This document shows, one piece after another, positions 11,047 to 21,068 of a stretch of 64,000 nucleotides of DNA (the stretch's first letter is position 1; each line of letters begins with the position of its first letter). The notes beneath the pieces were generated by a model that worked only from the letters and a program-made list of their open reading frames with translations, was not told the origin of the DNA and searched no databases. The DNA is from Flammulina velutipes. Its lineage: Eukaryota > Basidiomycota > Agaricomycetes > Agaricales > Physalacriaceae. Position numbers and translations under genes: made by a program. The stretch is taken from the NCBI GenBank assembly GCA_011800155.1, contig CM022370.1:3286001-3350000 (forward strand). The letters are read 5' to 3'.

Positions 11047-12569
11047 TCAAATCCATAATCCGGAGGAAATGGCGATCCGCTCACATATGGAATCAAGCAG
11101 AATATCTTGAGAATCTCCGGCTGCCTCCCACATTGCGAATCCTGCTAGTCCGTTGTCCGTGATAAATTTACCCTAAACAAATATACTACGCGTCAGAGGT
11201 TCTTTACATAGAATTTACGCGTGTACGCACCTTGGCGCTGAACGATTCAGGATTATCAAACGAGACTATGACTTGCTTCGCCTCGTCGTATACGTAAGGC
11301 TATAGCGCCCAGGTGAGCACGAATAACTGCACAGCAAAAATCAGCACGTACTGTTTGGCTACATGTATCATATCTGTACCCGATACCATCGAGCGCAGTC
11401 CCATTCGGATGAACAAAGCCCTCCTCGATGAGTCCCCAGTAGGTATAAACACCTGAAGGACCTTGCTCCACTCCACAGACATCTATGCCGCCATCGCCAT
11501 CCCATCTGTCCCCTTTGCCCAAAGTCCTGGGATTGGAAGACGGATAGGCAGCAATTTTGCCGTTATCCAAAGCAGAATCAGCGTCGATGCTGAAAGAGTG
11601 ACCATAAGACCCAACACCCAAGACAATCTGATCTTTGGGCATTCCCGCTTTGGCCCATGCATCGACTGAAGAGACAGCGGAGCCACTGCGGTACTGGGAA
11701 GGAGCACACGTGTCATTGAGAGGCGCGTTAGGTCCCACGGCGACGGACAAGGGGGACCAGACGTCGTAATTCATAATGGCGATGTAGTCCAGAACCTGCG
11801 CAAAGGCAGTCACGTCTTCCATAGGCTTACTAGAAGAATCGTTGAAAGGCTTTAAGCCTGTCGCCGCGGATAGTATGAGGTCTTTGCCCGCAGGACGACC
11901 GCGAAGCTCTTGAAGGAACGACAGGAAATTTGCGGTATCATTGACGCTGATGGTGTTGCATCCTAATCCTTGACGATTTGGATATTCCCAACTTCGTGGT
12001 CAAATCATCAGTGGCACGAAAGCAAAGTGTACACAGGTGACCCACTCAAAGTCTACTCCGTCAAGGGAGTATTCGGCCACCAAGTCGAGGACCACGTCCA
12101 CAAACGCGGACCGATTGTTTGAAGATCCGACATGCGTTGAGAAAAAGCGCGACCCTGTCCATCCACCGATGGAGATGCTGGCCTTCACGTTCTGGGAAAC
12201 GGAGTTCAGTATTTATCAGCACGTAGAGTAAAAGGGAATCTCAGCATCACATTTTCGTGGGCCGCGGCGACAAATTGAGGGATAATCAACTTATCGGATT
12301 CGTCGATGCTGATCACACTGGCGTCCGATGTTGTAATACTAGATGGGTGGCACGGATAACAATCAGTTGGAATGGAAGATGAAAGAGATTATGAGAGGAG
12401 GGACGTACGCGAAAGCATAAGTCAGTTGGGTATATTTTGACCAACTGATGCTAGACGGGGGAAAGGCTGTCGCATGCCACCCTGCGTACCATGCAGATGC
12501 AACCTTGGGTGCACCTGCAAGAGAAAGACGCAACAAGAGTAGCAGAAAATAGAGACTCGAGAGAAACAT
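11047..12569 (-). CDS. Secreted GH18 chitinase
   Basis: Glycoside hydrolase family 18 endochitinase-type enzyme, secreted, acting on chitin in cell-wall remodelling or nutrition. The ATG at 12569 starts a signal peptide (MFLSSLYFLLLLLRLSLAGA). The chain then shows YAGWHATAFPPSSISWSKYT, the strand motif KASISIGGWTGS, and the catalytic motif. That motif is split by a 54-nt intron: the exon ends ...GAC TTT GA and the next begins T TGG GAA, giving DGVDFDWEYPN with the DxxDxDxE signature complete. YIAIMNYDVW, DQIVLGVGSYGHSFS and the C-terminal GLAGFAMWEAAGD follow. The stop is at 11047-11049. About 420 residues with no carbohydrate-binding module seen. The N-terminus faces the SDR gene across 466 bp. 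Confidence 0.88.
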
Positions 12570-13035
12570 GGTGGCTTATTTGAGAAGTGAACACGAGGTG
12601 GCGGGCTGGAGTTGGAACCTTTAAGCTTCGAGCGCATTTTGTGCGATGACGAAACCATGGGGCCAGGTCTTCATGAATCATTAACGTTCGAAGGTGACGC
12701 GGACGAGCCACACATCATGCGACGTCCACGTCCCTTGGTGCAGACTTTGTAGAGAGTACGGCCTGGCTGGATTGGGAAAGGATCGGCGGTATCATACCTA
12801 CAGGAAGAAAAAGTTGAAGAGTTTTCAAACGTCGAGAGGATAGAAGAAACAGAAACGCTCCCATTCTGCGTTGGAACATGGAAGTGCAAGTTTCGTTTTC
12901 GGCTATTCGGGCCGAGACAGTGTCATATGCATCGATCATTTCACATCGCAGCTCAGAACGAACTGTCTTGTCAAGGTGCGTACCGTCTTAATTGCGTTCT
13001 GATAACATAATCTGACAACTCCTCAGTGCATATCC
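12570..13035. promoter_or_regulatory. Divergent intergenic region between chitinase and SDR genes
   Basis: 466 bp separates the two start codons, which point away from each other, so both promoters must lie here. No TATA box or palindromic operator stands out, and there is no supported coding frame. Confidence 0.4.
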
Positions 13036-13821
13036 ATGTCTTCTGAACAATATAAACGCGTTATTCTCGTCACAGGCTCTAACACTGGTATCGGCTTAGA
13101 GATCGTTAGGATTTTAGCAGAGAAGGGCCACACTGTTTACCTTTCAGCGCGCAACGAAAATGCTGGACAAGATGCTGTATCTGATCTTGGACTTCCAACC
13201 GTCAAATTCGTTAAACTTGACGTGACCTCCTCATCCTCTATCCAAGCAGCTAAAGACACCATCGAGAAAGCTGAAGGCCGCCTCGACTCTCTGATAAACA
13301 ACGCTGGTATTGGCGGGTTCGAGAGGAGCGTCGGGGCCCTCGAAGAACCTATAGACCACATCCAAGACGCACTTCACATTAACTTCTTGGGTGTCGTCGC
13401 GGTTTGCCAGGCATTTGTCCCTCTCCTTCGCAAGGCACAGCCCGGTTATGCGAGCATCGTCACTGTCACCACTGACATGGCAAGCAATGGTTTCATGGCA
13501 TCCCCCAAAGGCTACTTACACACCGCCATCGCATACAACACCAGCAAGGCTGCTGCCAACTCGTACATGATCGCACTGGCAAAGGAGCTCGAAGGAGAGG
13601 TCAAGGTCAATGCGGTGACGCCTGGATTCACGACGTCCAAGTTAAATGGATTCAAGGAGGGAGGTAAGACCCCGAAGGAGAGCGCGGAAATCATCGTTCC
13701 TTGGGCGTTGCTCGGGCCAGAAGATAAGGACAAGACTTGTAAGTTTTAAGTCTTGTGTACTGAATCACTGCTGAACTTGTTAGGTTTATGCTGGGGAACT
13801 GAAGGTCCGTTCCCCTGGTAA
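13036..13821 (+). CDS. Short-chain dehydrogenase/reductase (classical SDR)
   Basis: NAD(P)-dependent oxidoreductase of the classical SDR family. The nucleotide-binding TGSNTGIG (TGxxxGIG) is near residue 14, NNAG near residue 88, and the catalytic YNTSK (YxxxK) near residue 170 after SIVTVTTDMAS. VNAVTPGFTTSKLNGF is the usual post-catalytic strand. One intron near 13740-13783 joins DKDKT to CLCWGTEGPFPW and the stop at 13819-13821, giving about 250 aa, normal for the family. NAD versus NADP preference and substrate are not known. Confidence 0.85.
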
Positions 13822-14237
13822 ATGACTCGGAGAAAACAATTTGTGCATGAGAGATCTGTGATAATTGTATTTCTACTCTGACGGACGACGGTTTACATAT
13901 CTTGTCGTGGATTGTTTTATTTCCTAGCTGCGTAGGTATAGGAACCCTAGTGGCACGTAGAAGTAGTAAACCTGGAAGAACTTGCAGAGAACCGGTAGCA
14001 GTGTAGCGCGCTGGAGTTTACATCAGCAAGCTTGTTTCTGAAACTGAGTTCAGGGTCACGTTGAACGCGACTTCACCAACTACCATGTACCCAATGGCTC
14101 CGACTGTATCAATGTGGTTTCTCATCTTCGGGAGGTATTCTCATTCGACATTAAGTGCACGTCGCGTCACGTAAGATGCTCCGCACACAGAACCCTGTTG
14201 TCGATGTCAGCCACTTTCAAATTTGACAGCCGCTCCC
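13822..14237. other. Intergenic, no gene seen
   Basis: Holds the 3' end of the SDR gene and the upstream region of the next gene. Short frames only. Confidence 0.4.
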
Positions 14238-15916
14238 ATGGTCGCAAGTTTCAATCCCAGTTGTCGCCGACTGGTTTCGACACTTATCTGCGTCGCTGTG
14301 CTTTATCTGCTATTAATTTCCTTGTCGAACGACAACCTTTTTGAGCATCCACCACCGGACGAAACTCCAGGGAGGAAACCCCTGATATCCAGCGCGAAGA
14401 AAAATGAATGGGACTCTATCAACTTTGTTTCCAGTCCTCCTACTACATCGTTCCGAAGTACGTTTCGAATCCACCCGTGATGTAAGGTGATTTACTTTCC
14501 TTCAGAAAATTTGCGCTCCGATACAAGTTATATCACTGCCTGGTGTATGGGTGGGTTCAGTACGTGAAGTAGCCTTCTCAAATGATGATTTAATCTGACA
14601 ATCTACCAGCGAACCTTTTCATAGGTTCTGTACGTACTTTTTGAATTGCTATCGACACCCATTTAACCTTGAAGTTGTTGGCAGGTCAACATGATTTACT
14701 TGGGACTCATCTCGGATCGTGTTCCCATCGTTCCACCGTTTGCGCCTTCCCATCATATTTGCAGGTATTCACACTTTAACTATAATGGGCTAGCTGACCA
14801 GATTTCAGCTCGGGCAGCTGGAGTAGTGTCAATGGGTGAAATTTTTGACATGGTCCATCTACGTGATGTACTTCGCTCCCCCGTCCTTGAATGGAGTGAT
14901 GTCAAGGATCTCACCGCGCCTACCAGCGACAGCGACACTCTTGGGTGCTGGAGCGCGCGGTCTCGAGCCGATGAAGATCCCTCCGGCGCGGAGAACTTGC
15001 TCGCCTACCTTAAATTGGACGTGGCGTACACGCGTGTACCGGATTCTATGTTTCGGTCATCTAGGGAAGGAGATGTCTTCACCAACACATGGCCTCTCGT
15101 ATCTTTGGTTTTTCCTGGTAGTCCTGAACGCCAGACATCCGTGTGGAAGAAAACTTCTAGTGGCTCAAATGTTCGACCGGACCGGCAGTTGGCGTGCTTC
15201 GACTCGTTGTACTACATGGGGACGGGAGTTGAGGAATACGAATGGCAACAAGCATGGGGCCCTGCCTGGAGACAAGTCGGCAGAAATCTGAAATTCTCGT
15301 CGAGGATGGTTGAGCTGGCCGAGACTTACGCGCGCAATGCTATCGGTGTAGCTGAGAATGCGACACTGCCACCTGTGAGCAATTTTTTTGGCCAGAATTA
15401 TGCGCAACAGCTCATTTTTTGCCCAAGTTCATCGCAGTGCACATACGACATGGCGATTTCGAGGGCGCCTGCTCTCGGTATAATGCAACCACCATCGAGG
15501 AGTGTTTGGCTCCCTTGTCAGCCTTCGTTCGACGAGTACAGCAGGTCAAGAACGATCTACTAGAAGGTCAAGGTATAGATGTACATGAAGTTGTTGTCTC
15601 GTCAGGTAAACTCACTTCCTTCTCTCTCCTATATCTCACTTCCTGACCGCTTTCAGATGAGAGAGATCCAAAATTTTGGCGACAAATTGTCTCACTGGGC
15701 TGGAAATACAACGATCACGACCAGGACAGGACGGAAGCGAGATATGGAGAGTGGTATCCCCCAATCATCGACGTTGCAGTCCACAGCCTAGCCCATGGAT
15801 TTGTCGGGACAGACCAGTCAACACTCAGCCTTATCAGTCAATATCGAGTCCGAGACTGGAATAAAGGGCCTACAAGGCTGGTTATGTGGGGGTTCCCTGG
15901 AGCCGACGACCTATAA
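14238..15916 (+). CDS. Type II membrane protein, O-fucosyltransferase-like
   Basis: The ATG at 14238 opens a short cytosolic segment and a membrane anchor (VSTLICVAVLYLLLISL), as expected of a Golgi/ER type II glycosyltransferase. Four or more short introns are needed. The joint YITAWCMGGF + TNLFIGS + VNMIYLGLISDRVPI is exact at GTACGT...CAG sites near 14561-14689. FNYNGLADQ and FIAVHIRHGDF, followed by a C-terminal VAVHSLAHGFVGTDQSTLSL, resemble the conserved regions of GDP-fucose protein O-fucosyltransferases, where HxRxGD binds GDP. The stop is at 15914-15916. The assignment rests on motif pattern; the donor sugar and the acceptor protein are not shown. Confidence 0.6.
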
Positions 15917-16105
15917 TGCCACTGAAGAAGAAGACGATCCATTTCTATTGATACTCCATATATATACTCATCATATAGATACTTAGAAGTCAGCACAACA
16001 GTGGTGGGGCGCGTAGTTGGGCCAGTTTGAGCATTAGCGCGACATCACAATTATTTAGATTTATATACATACACGTCTATGCTAGAAAAGGTTACAAGTT
16101 GAAGA

Positions 16106-17417
16106 TCACACTAGAGTTTTTGGAAGACCATTGGCGCCTAGCAGCGCCTCTTCAGCACCAAGCACCCTCGGTCCATCACCGACTTTGGTGTGAATTAAAC
16201 CCTTTACAGCACCAGCTTCGAAAGGCTTCGCCACGGCCGGGTTGAAGCCCTCCACAAGCGATCCCTTGGGACCATCAGCGCTGAAAAGGCCGAACACATC
16301 CTTGAACGCTTCCTTCTGGGGGAAATACTGGATGATCAGTTCCACGATCTCCTTGATGTTCTCCTTTGGGGCGTAGATAACAGCGTTTGGACCAGCGTCA
16401 TATGTATACGCAGCTTTCAAATGCCCGGTGGTGGCGAGAGCGACACGATTATATTCAACGACGAGCGCGATGATGGATTTGGAAACATCGTTCAGGTAGA
16501 AGATGGGGGGCTCGGTATCAAGAGCGACAGCGTGGAATTGGTTGGAATCCGCCATGGTGGTCTTTGCGAATGTGTCAAAGTCCCGCTCCCTGATAGCTTT
16601 GCTAATAGTAGCCATGCGCTCGGGGACGACGTGCTTGATACGATGCTGAAGGAGGGGAGATGTCTCGACGGTGAGCTGCATGCCGGATGTGGAAGAAGTG
16701 CCCTTCTTGTCATCGGAGACAACACAGATGAGAGCGTGTAGATCGGGCCAGTGGGACTGGGGTGCGACCTCGACGGCGAAAGAGTCGGAGCCATCAGCGG
16801 CAGTACCCATCTCCCAAGCGACATATCCACCGAAGAGAGATCTGCACGCAGAACCGGAACCTTGTCGCGCAATCACGGAGAGTTCGGAAGGGGTTGAAGG
16901 GAGCTCGTAAAGCTTGGCAAGCGATGATACGAGCGCAGCGAATCCAGATGCGGAAGAAGCGAGACCAGCGGCGGTCGGAAAGTTGTTGTAAGACGCAATA
17001 TGGACTGCGAACGTCGATAACTAGAGGAAAATGTCAGTGGAACTCCTTGAGGTCATAAAATAAATTACTTTGGGTGCGCTAGCATCTTTGTCTTCAACTA
17101 GGGATTTGCGGAGGCGTTTGAGTTCCGCAATGCATGTCGCCAATCGTCCTCCTTCCTTGATGATATCCTCCTTTCCATTCAGCCATAGAGTATCTTTTTT
17201 GAATGAAGGATCAGCGCGAGATGTCGTAGTGGATCGTAGATGATCCTGGTCGAGCGTCACCGACAACGAAGAGTTCGTTGGCAAGATGAGCTTAGTGTCT
17301 CGCTTCCCCCAATACCTAGAAGCACCGTTAGCGTGGATATTGAAGTAGATGGGAAGATACATACTTAATACACGCGATGTTAACTGGGGCGGAAGTGGTA
17401 GCCTGGTAGATGGACAT
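16106..17417 (-). CDS. MVD1: Mevalonate diphosphate decarboxylase
   Basis: GHMP-kinase-fold enzyme that converts mevalonate diphosphate to isopentenyl diphosphate with ATP, the last mevalonate-pathway step before sterol and terpenoid synthesis. The ATG at 17417 gives MSIYQATTSAPVNIACIK, and after a short intron YWGKRDTKLILPTNSSLSVT. The phosphate-binding loop NNFPTAAGLASSASGFAAL is split by the intron near 17022-17068. GSGSACRSLFGGYVAW follows. AYTYDAGPNAVIY carries the catalytic Asp of the family. The length, about 395 aa, is normal, and the C-terminus GAEEALLGANGLPKTLV is typical of fungi. The gene symbol follows the yeast name (MVD1/ERG19). Confidence 0.93.
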
Positions 17418-18197
17418 GGTAGCGCAGAATGAAAAGTGGTCGTATCGCGATTAAGTATGTGGTTCTATGGGCCCCGAGTTGTCTGATGAAAGATCGGATT
17501 CGCTGAATCAACCGCAAGAAAAGGTAGATTTACGTGGCCTTGGTTTGATAAATCGGAAGTGAAATCGTTCGACAAATCAGAGAGAACCATTTTGACGAAC
17601 AATAAGTAGCAGATGTAACGTCACAGTCGTGACATGTTAATCTTGTCAGACGCGGCCGCGTTGTTCGACGCGTTGTACTGGACTGCCTTTCTTGTTCAAT
17701 CTCACACGTTCATTCTTGGCTATTCTCAGCGGCTTTCAAAAATAGACGCATCTCTGATCGTTACGCGACCTGGCTCAATAGACTGAACTACTAGCGTCTT
17801 TAAATGACAGTTCGCGCTAAATCACTCTTTGGTGGCATCCCTTTAAGATGGGATGCGGTCTAATCTTGGACATGCGCAAAGGATTGTAGGCGCGCAATAA
17901 TCGTGACCTAAGGAACTCTGGGACCTCATACGCTTGCCGATCTCTCTGTCTTCGTTAATGGTGTAGCAGGGCAGGCAAAACACTACCTCGAGGTTTAAAT
18001 ATAGGCCTCTTATACCCTATTTTCCGGTTCTACCCCACATCGAACAGGCCAGCGGCAGGCGATTGACACACTTCACATGCGGTCGACTGCACGGAACTAT
18101 GATGGAACCCCAGTCTATGCTTCTGACTAGTTCTACACCCTTCACACGCTGAATAGAGAATTTGACGCCTCCTAGATAAAGCTGAACAGGCCTGGGA
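17418..18197. other. Divergent intergenic region, no gene seen
   Basis: 780 bp between divergent start codons of the decarboxylase and the CDF-like gene. An A/T-rich TTAAATATAGG at about 17995-18005 could be a TATA-like element for the downstream gene, though it lies nearly 200 bp before its ATG. Confidence 0.35.
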
Positions 18198-19189
18198 ATG
18201 CTGCCCCCTTCCAAATCCCCGATGTCTCCCTCGTACCGTCGCCTACAACAGTATGCTATCGCTATTAGTTTGGTGAGTATCGTATACTGCGCGGCTGAGG
18301 GCGCAGTGTCTATCGTCTTCGGTGCAGAATCCGCCTCGCTTTCGCTCGTCTTTTTCGGAATTCAATCCGCCATCGAGGTCACCTCAGCCGCTATGGTCCT
18401 TTGGCGCTTCAGAAACGTGGCTGGACCAGGCGAAGAACGAGGCGTCGTACTTGACCCGAGGGAACTGAAGTTAGTATTCTCTTCCTTTCCTTTCATTCCA
18501 AATCCCCGCCAGGGTTGAATCAATGCTAATGAGGCTATCGTCTATTCAGATTCGAGAAGATTGCTAGCGGTTCCATTGGTGGGCTCCTACTGGTTCTATC
18601 TTTGGCCACAGAAGCATCCGCAATCACTGGTCTCGCTCAGCATCGTATGCCTGATTCTTCCAACGCATCCCTCATCATATCTGCGTCGGCACTTTTCCTC
18701 ATGATTCTCCTATGGCTTCCCAAAGGCTATTTAGCGAGAAAGCTCGACAGCAGTGCAATGCAAGGCGAAGCGCAATGTTCCCTTTCCTGTATCCAAATCA
18801 CGGTCGTTCTCTTCATAGGCGCGCTTGTATATCGGCTATGGAAAGGCGGATGGTGGGTGGATAGCGCGACTTCATTGATCTTGGGGTTCCTATTCGGATG
18901 GGAAGGCTTCAAAATGGTTAGATGGGTTAGGAATCCCGACTTTACTGGCGGGTGTTGCGGACACGAGCATCGACACGATGTCAACGTGCCTAAGAAGCAG
19001 GACGATGTCCAGAGCCTTGCCGAGGAAGGTGCATCCTCGAAGTCCGACCGCAGTTTGTGCGAATGTTGCTCGGAGAAGCCGGACTGCAAAGTCGCGACTG
19101 AATGCATATGCCTTCCGTCGGCGGACGATAAAGCTGTTCGTCTCTCGCCATTACCTTGCACGCGGTTGATAATGACCCTTCCATTGTAG
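18198..19189 (+). CDS. CDF/TMEM163-like membrane protein with Cys/His-rich tail
   Basis: Multi-pass membrane protein of about 300 aa in two exons (intron near 18470-18550). The pattern resembles the truncated cation diffusion facilitator fold seen in TMEM163-like proteins: ESASLSLVFFGIQSAIEVTS and DSATSLILGFLFGWEGFKMV correspond to the HxxxD/DxxxD-type helices of CDF transporters, and SSAMQGEAQCSLSCIQI is the family-like linker before another helix. Six hydrophobic helices can be drawn. After the last one comes GGCCGHEHRHDVN, then a block with CECC and CKVATECIC, which may bind a metal such as zinc. Transport is inferred from family likeness only; the family's metal ligands are not fully conserved. 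Confidence 0.6.
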
Positions 19190-20185
19190 GCGTGTTGTGT
19201 ACCTATCAGTCCAGAAGGGATCAAGTGCTGTACTTACCAGCAAACATGTACGTCGCTCGACAATGAAGAGATGTAGATATTCACTCATCATTTCGTAAAA
19301 ATCACAGCTCCCAACGGCGTGAGGCGGGTCTGATCAATTAGAGTCAGTGCGTCTGTACTTCCTAGGTGTCAATGCTACTTATGTAGTACTAGTAATGCAT
19401 CCGCTTCGCTCACTACGATACTGCCCACTAAACATTTCCTCACTAGTGTACATCATTGAGAGTAGGAGTTGAAAAGGACATCATTGATTGTGGCGTCGCC
19501 GTGGCGGCGTTACTGATAATACCTAGCGTCCTTGTGTGGCGTATCCGTAGGTAGCACAGCCTTCTGTAGTTATGGCGGAACGGTATAGCGGCGTTTCCTC
19601 GTACGGATCCTGACGCGTACTGACGCGTAAGGTTGGTCTAGATTTCTTTAAGGTGACTTTTTCATGTGCCACCGATCATAGTTCAATACGTTCAGCCTTC
19701 AATTTGGAATGGTGTGGCGCAGTAGTGCCATTGACCGGCCTTGCTCAGATTTTTTTCATGCGAAACCACGCATGCTGTACGCACACAGACCTGAACGTTG
19801 CAAGGGAATTCGAAACATTTTGCTTTGCGGAAATACGGATCCATCATTCAACTATAATCAACACATGGTAACCATATGCTCAAAGTTTGGCCAGTTCGCC
19901 AAGCCTTGGCCTTTGGGACACCTTTTGTTGAGTTATTTACTCCTCTCGAAAAAGCGCAGGACGTCCGCAGAGGTCCGCAGGTGTCCTGGTATTTGAGAAT
20001 AAAAGAAAAAGAGCGAGGAACGAACAAAGCGGCTGGTGATCGCCGAGAGATGATCGTGGCTGGATGAGGAAAGACCCTTATTATCCTTTGTTCTGCACCA
20101 CCACGTTCCTTCGTTGTTCCTTCGCCATCCTCGGCCGCCACCTTCGTTCATTTAAATCTTCTCTTCGACAACCTAATCTTCGAGC
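19190..20185. other. Intergenic, no gene seen
   Basis: About 1 kb with short frames only. It includes an imperfect repeat at 19960-19990 (GTCCGCAG twice, 10 nt apart) and holds the promoter of the glutaredoxin-like gene. Confidence 0.4.
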
Positions 20186-21068
20186 ATGCCTGTCCCTCGA
20201 ATTACCAGTCGCACGCCTTTGCGCGGTTTCGTCCTACCAGCACACAGGCCGTCGCACTCCCAATCCTATTCTTCCCTCATGGCCGCCGTTATCCAACCCA
20301 GGAAACACCGCCATCGTACTATCTTCCTTGTGCTTTTCGCACTATTTTCATTTGTCACCTATCTCTGCATTTTCCAGCAAACCGCGGTGTCCACAACATT
20401 TGCTCTCAAACGGGGGGATGCTCCGACGGGCCAAATTGGCCTTGCCCTAGAGTCTCTACGGCATTCACACTCTCGACACACACGTCCACTGTCATCTCAT
20501 CACCCCACCCTCAAGCTGGGTAAGAATGAGGAGCTTGCTGCCGTCTCTAGTTTTATAGCCAGTCTGCCACAAAACGTTATACCCTCGTTCGTAGACCCAG
20601 CGAACCCCATCGACCCTCATCTTGTTATCGACTTTGACACTCGTAGTCCTCGCGCGACTGAAGAGGTCAAACAGATGGTAGAAGATGTTTGGACACGCAA
20701 TCCCGTATTCCTGTACTCCCGGGTACGTCGATTTCCATCCTTTTTCTTCTATGTCGCGTGCTCATGCATCTTTGTCGCAGTTATACTCACCGAAATCGCG
20801 CGAAGTTAAGGCCTTGCTGGCAGGTCTTCATCTCAAGCCCGCCCCGACAATCATCGATGTCGACATTCGAGAAGACGCTGAAGTCCTCGAACCTCTTGTC
20901 CAGAGGCTCACCTCTGTTGATGAACTACCCGTACTCTTGGTTGGAGGGAAACCCGTTGGTGACATGGCCACCATTCGCTCGCTTTATGAGAGCGGGGACC
21001 TGCAACAGATGATCACCGACGCTGGCGCAGTCATTGATGGCGCAAAGAAGAAGCACAAGAAGAAGTAG
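20186..21068 (+). CDS. Membrane-anchored glutaredoxin-like protein lacking active-site Cys
   Basis: Resembles the single-TM, secretory-pathway glutaredoxins of fungi (Grx6/Grx7 type). The order is a basic N-terminus, a membrane anchor (TIFLVLFALFSFVTYLCIF), a stalk, and a thioredoxin-fold domain from about residue 150. One 60-nt intron (about 20720-20779) joins NPVFLYSR to LYSPKSREVKALLAGL. In active glutaredoxins this site reads C-P-Y-C or C-x-x-S; here it reads SPKS, so no catalytic Cys is present. DELPVLLVGGKPVGDM keeps the cis-Pro glutathione-site region, and GDLQQMI the last helix. The C-terminus is Lys-rich (KKKHKKK), a possible dilysine ER-retrieval-like tail. It is therefore probably not a classical oxidoreductase and may bind glutathione or act structurally. 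Confidence 0.75.

Noticed and set aside
12030..12060. Apparent Glu in place of the middle catalytic Asp of the chitinase (DGVDFEW)
   Set aside because: Reading through the exon end gives GAG, but a GTGGGT donor two bases into the codon and the acceptor before TTGGGAA restore GAT, so DGVDFDWE is normal.
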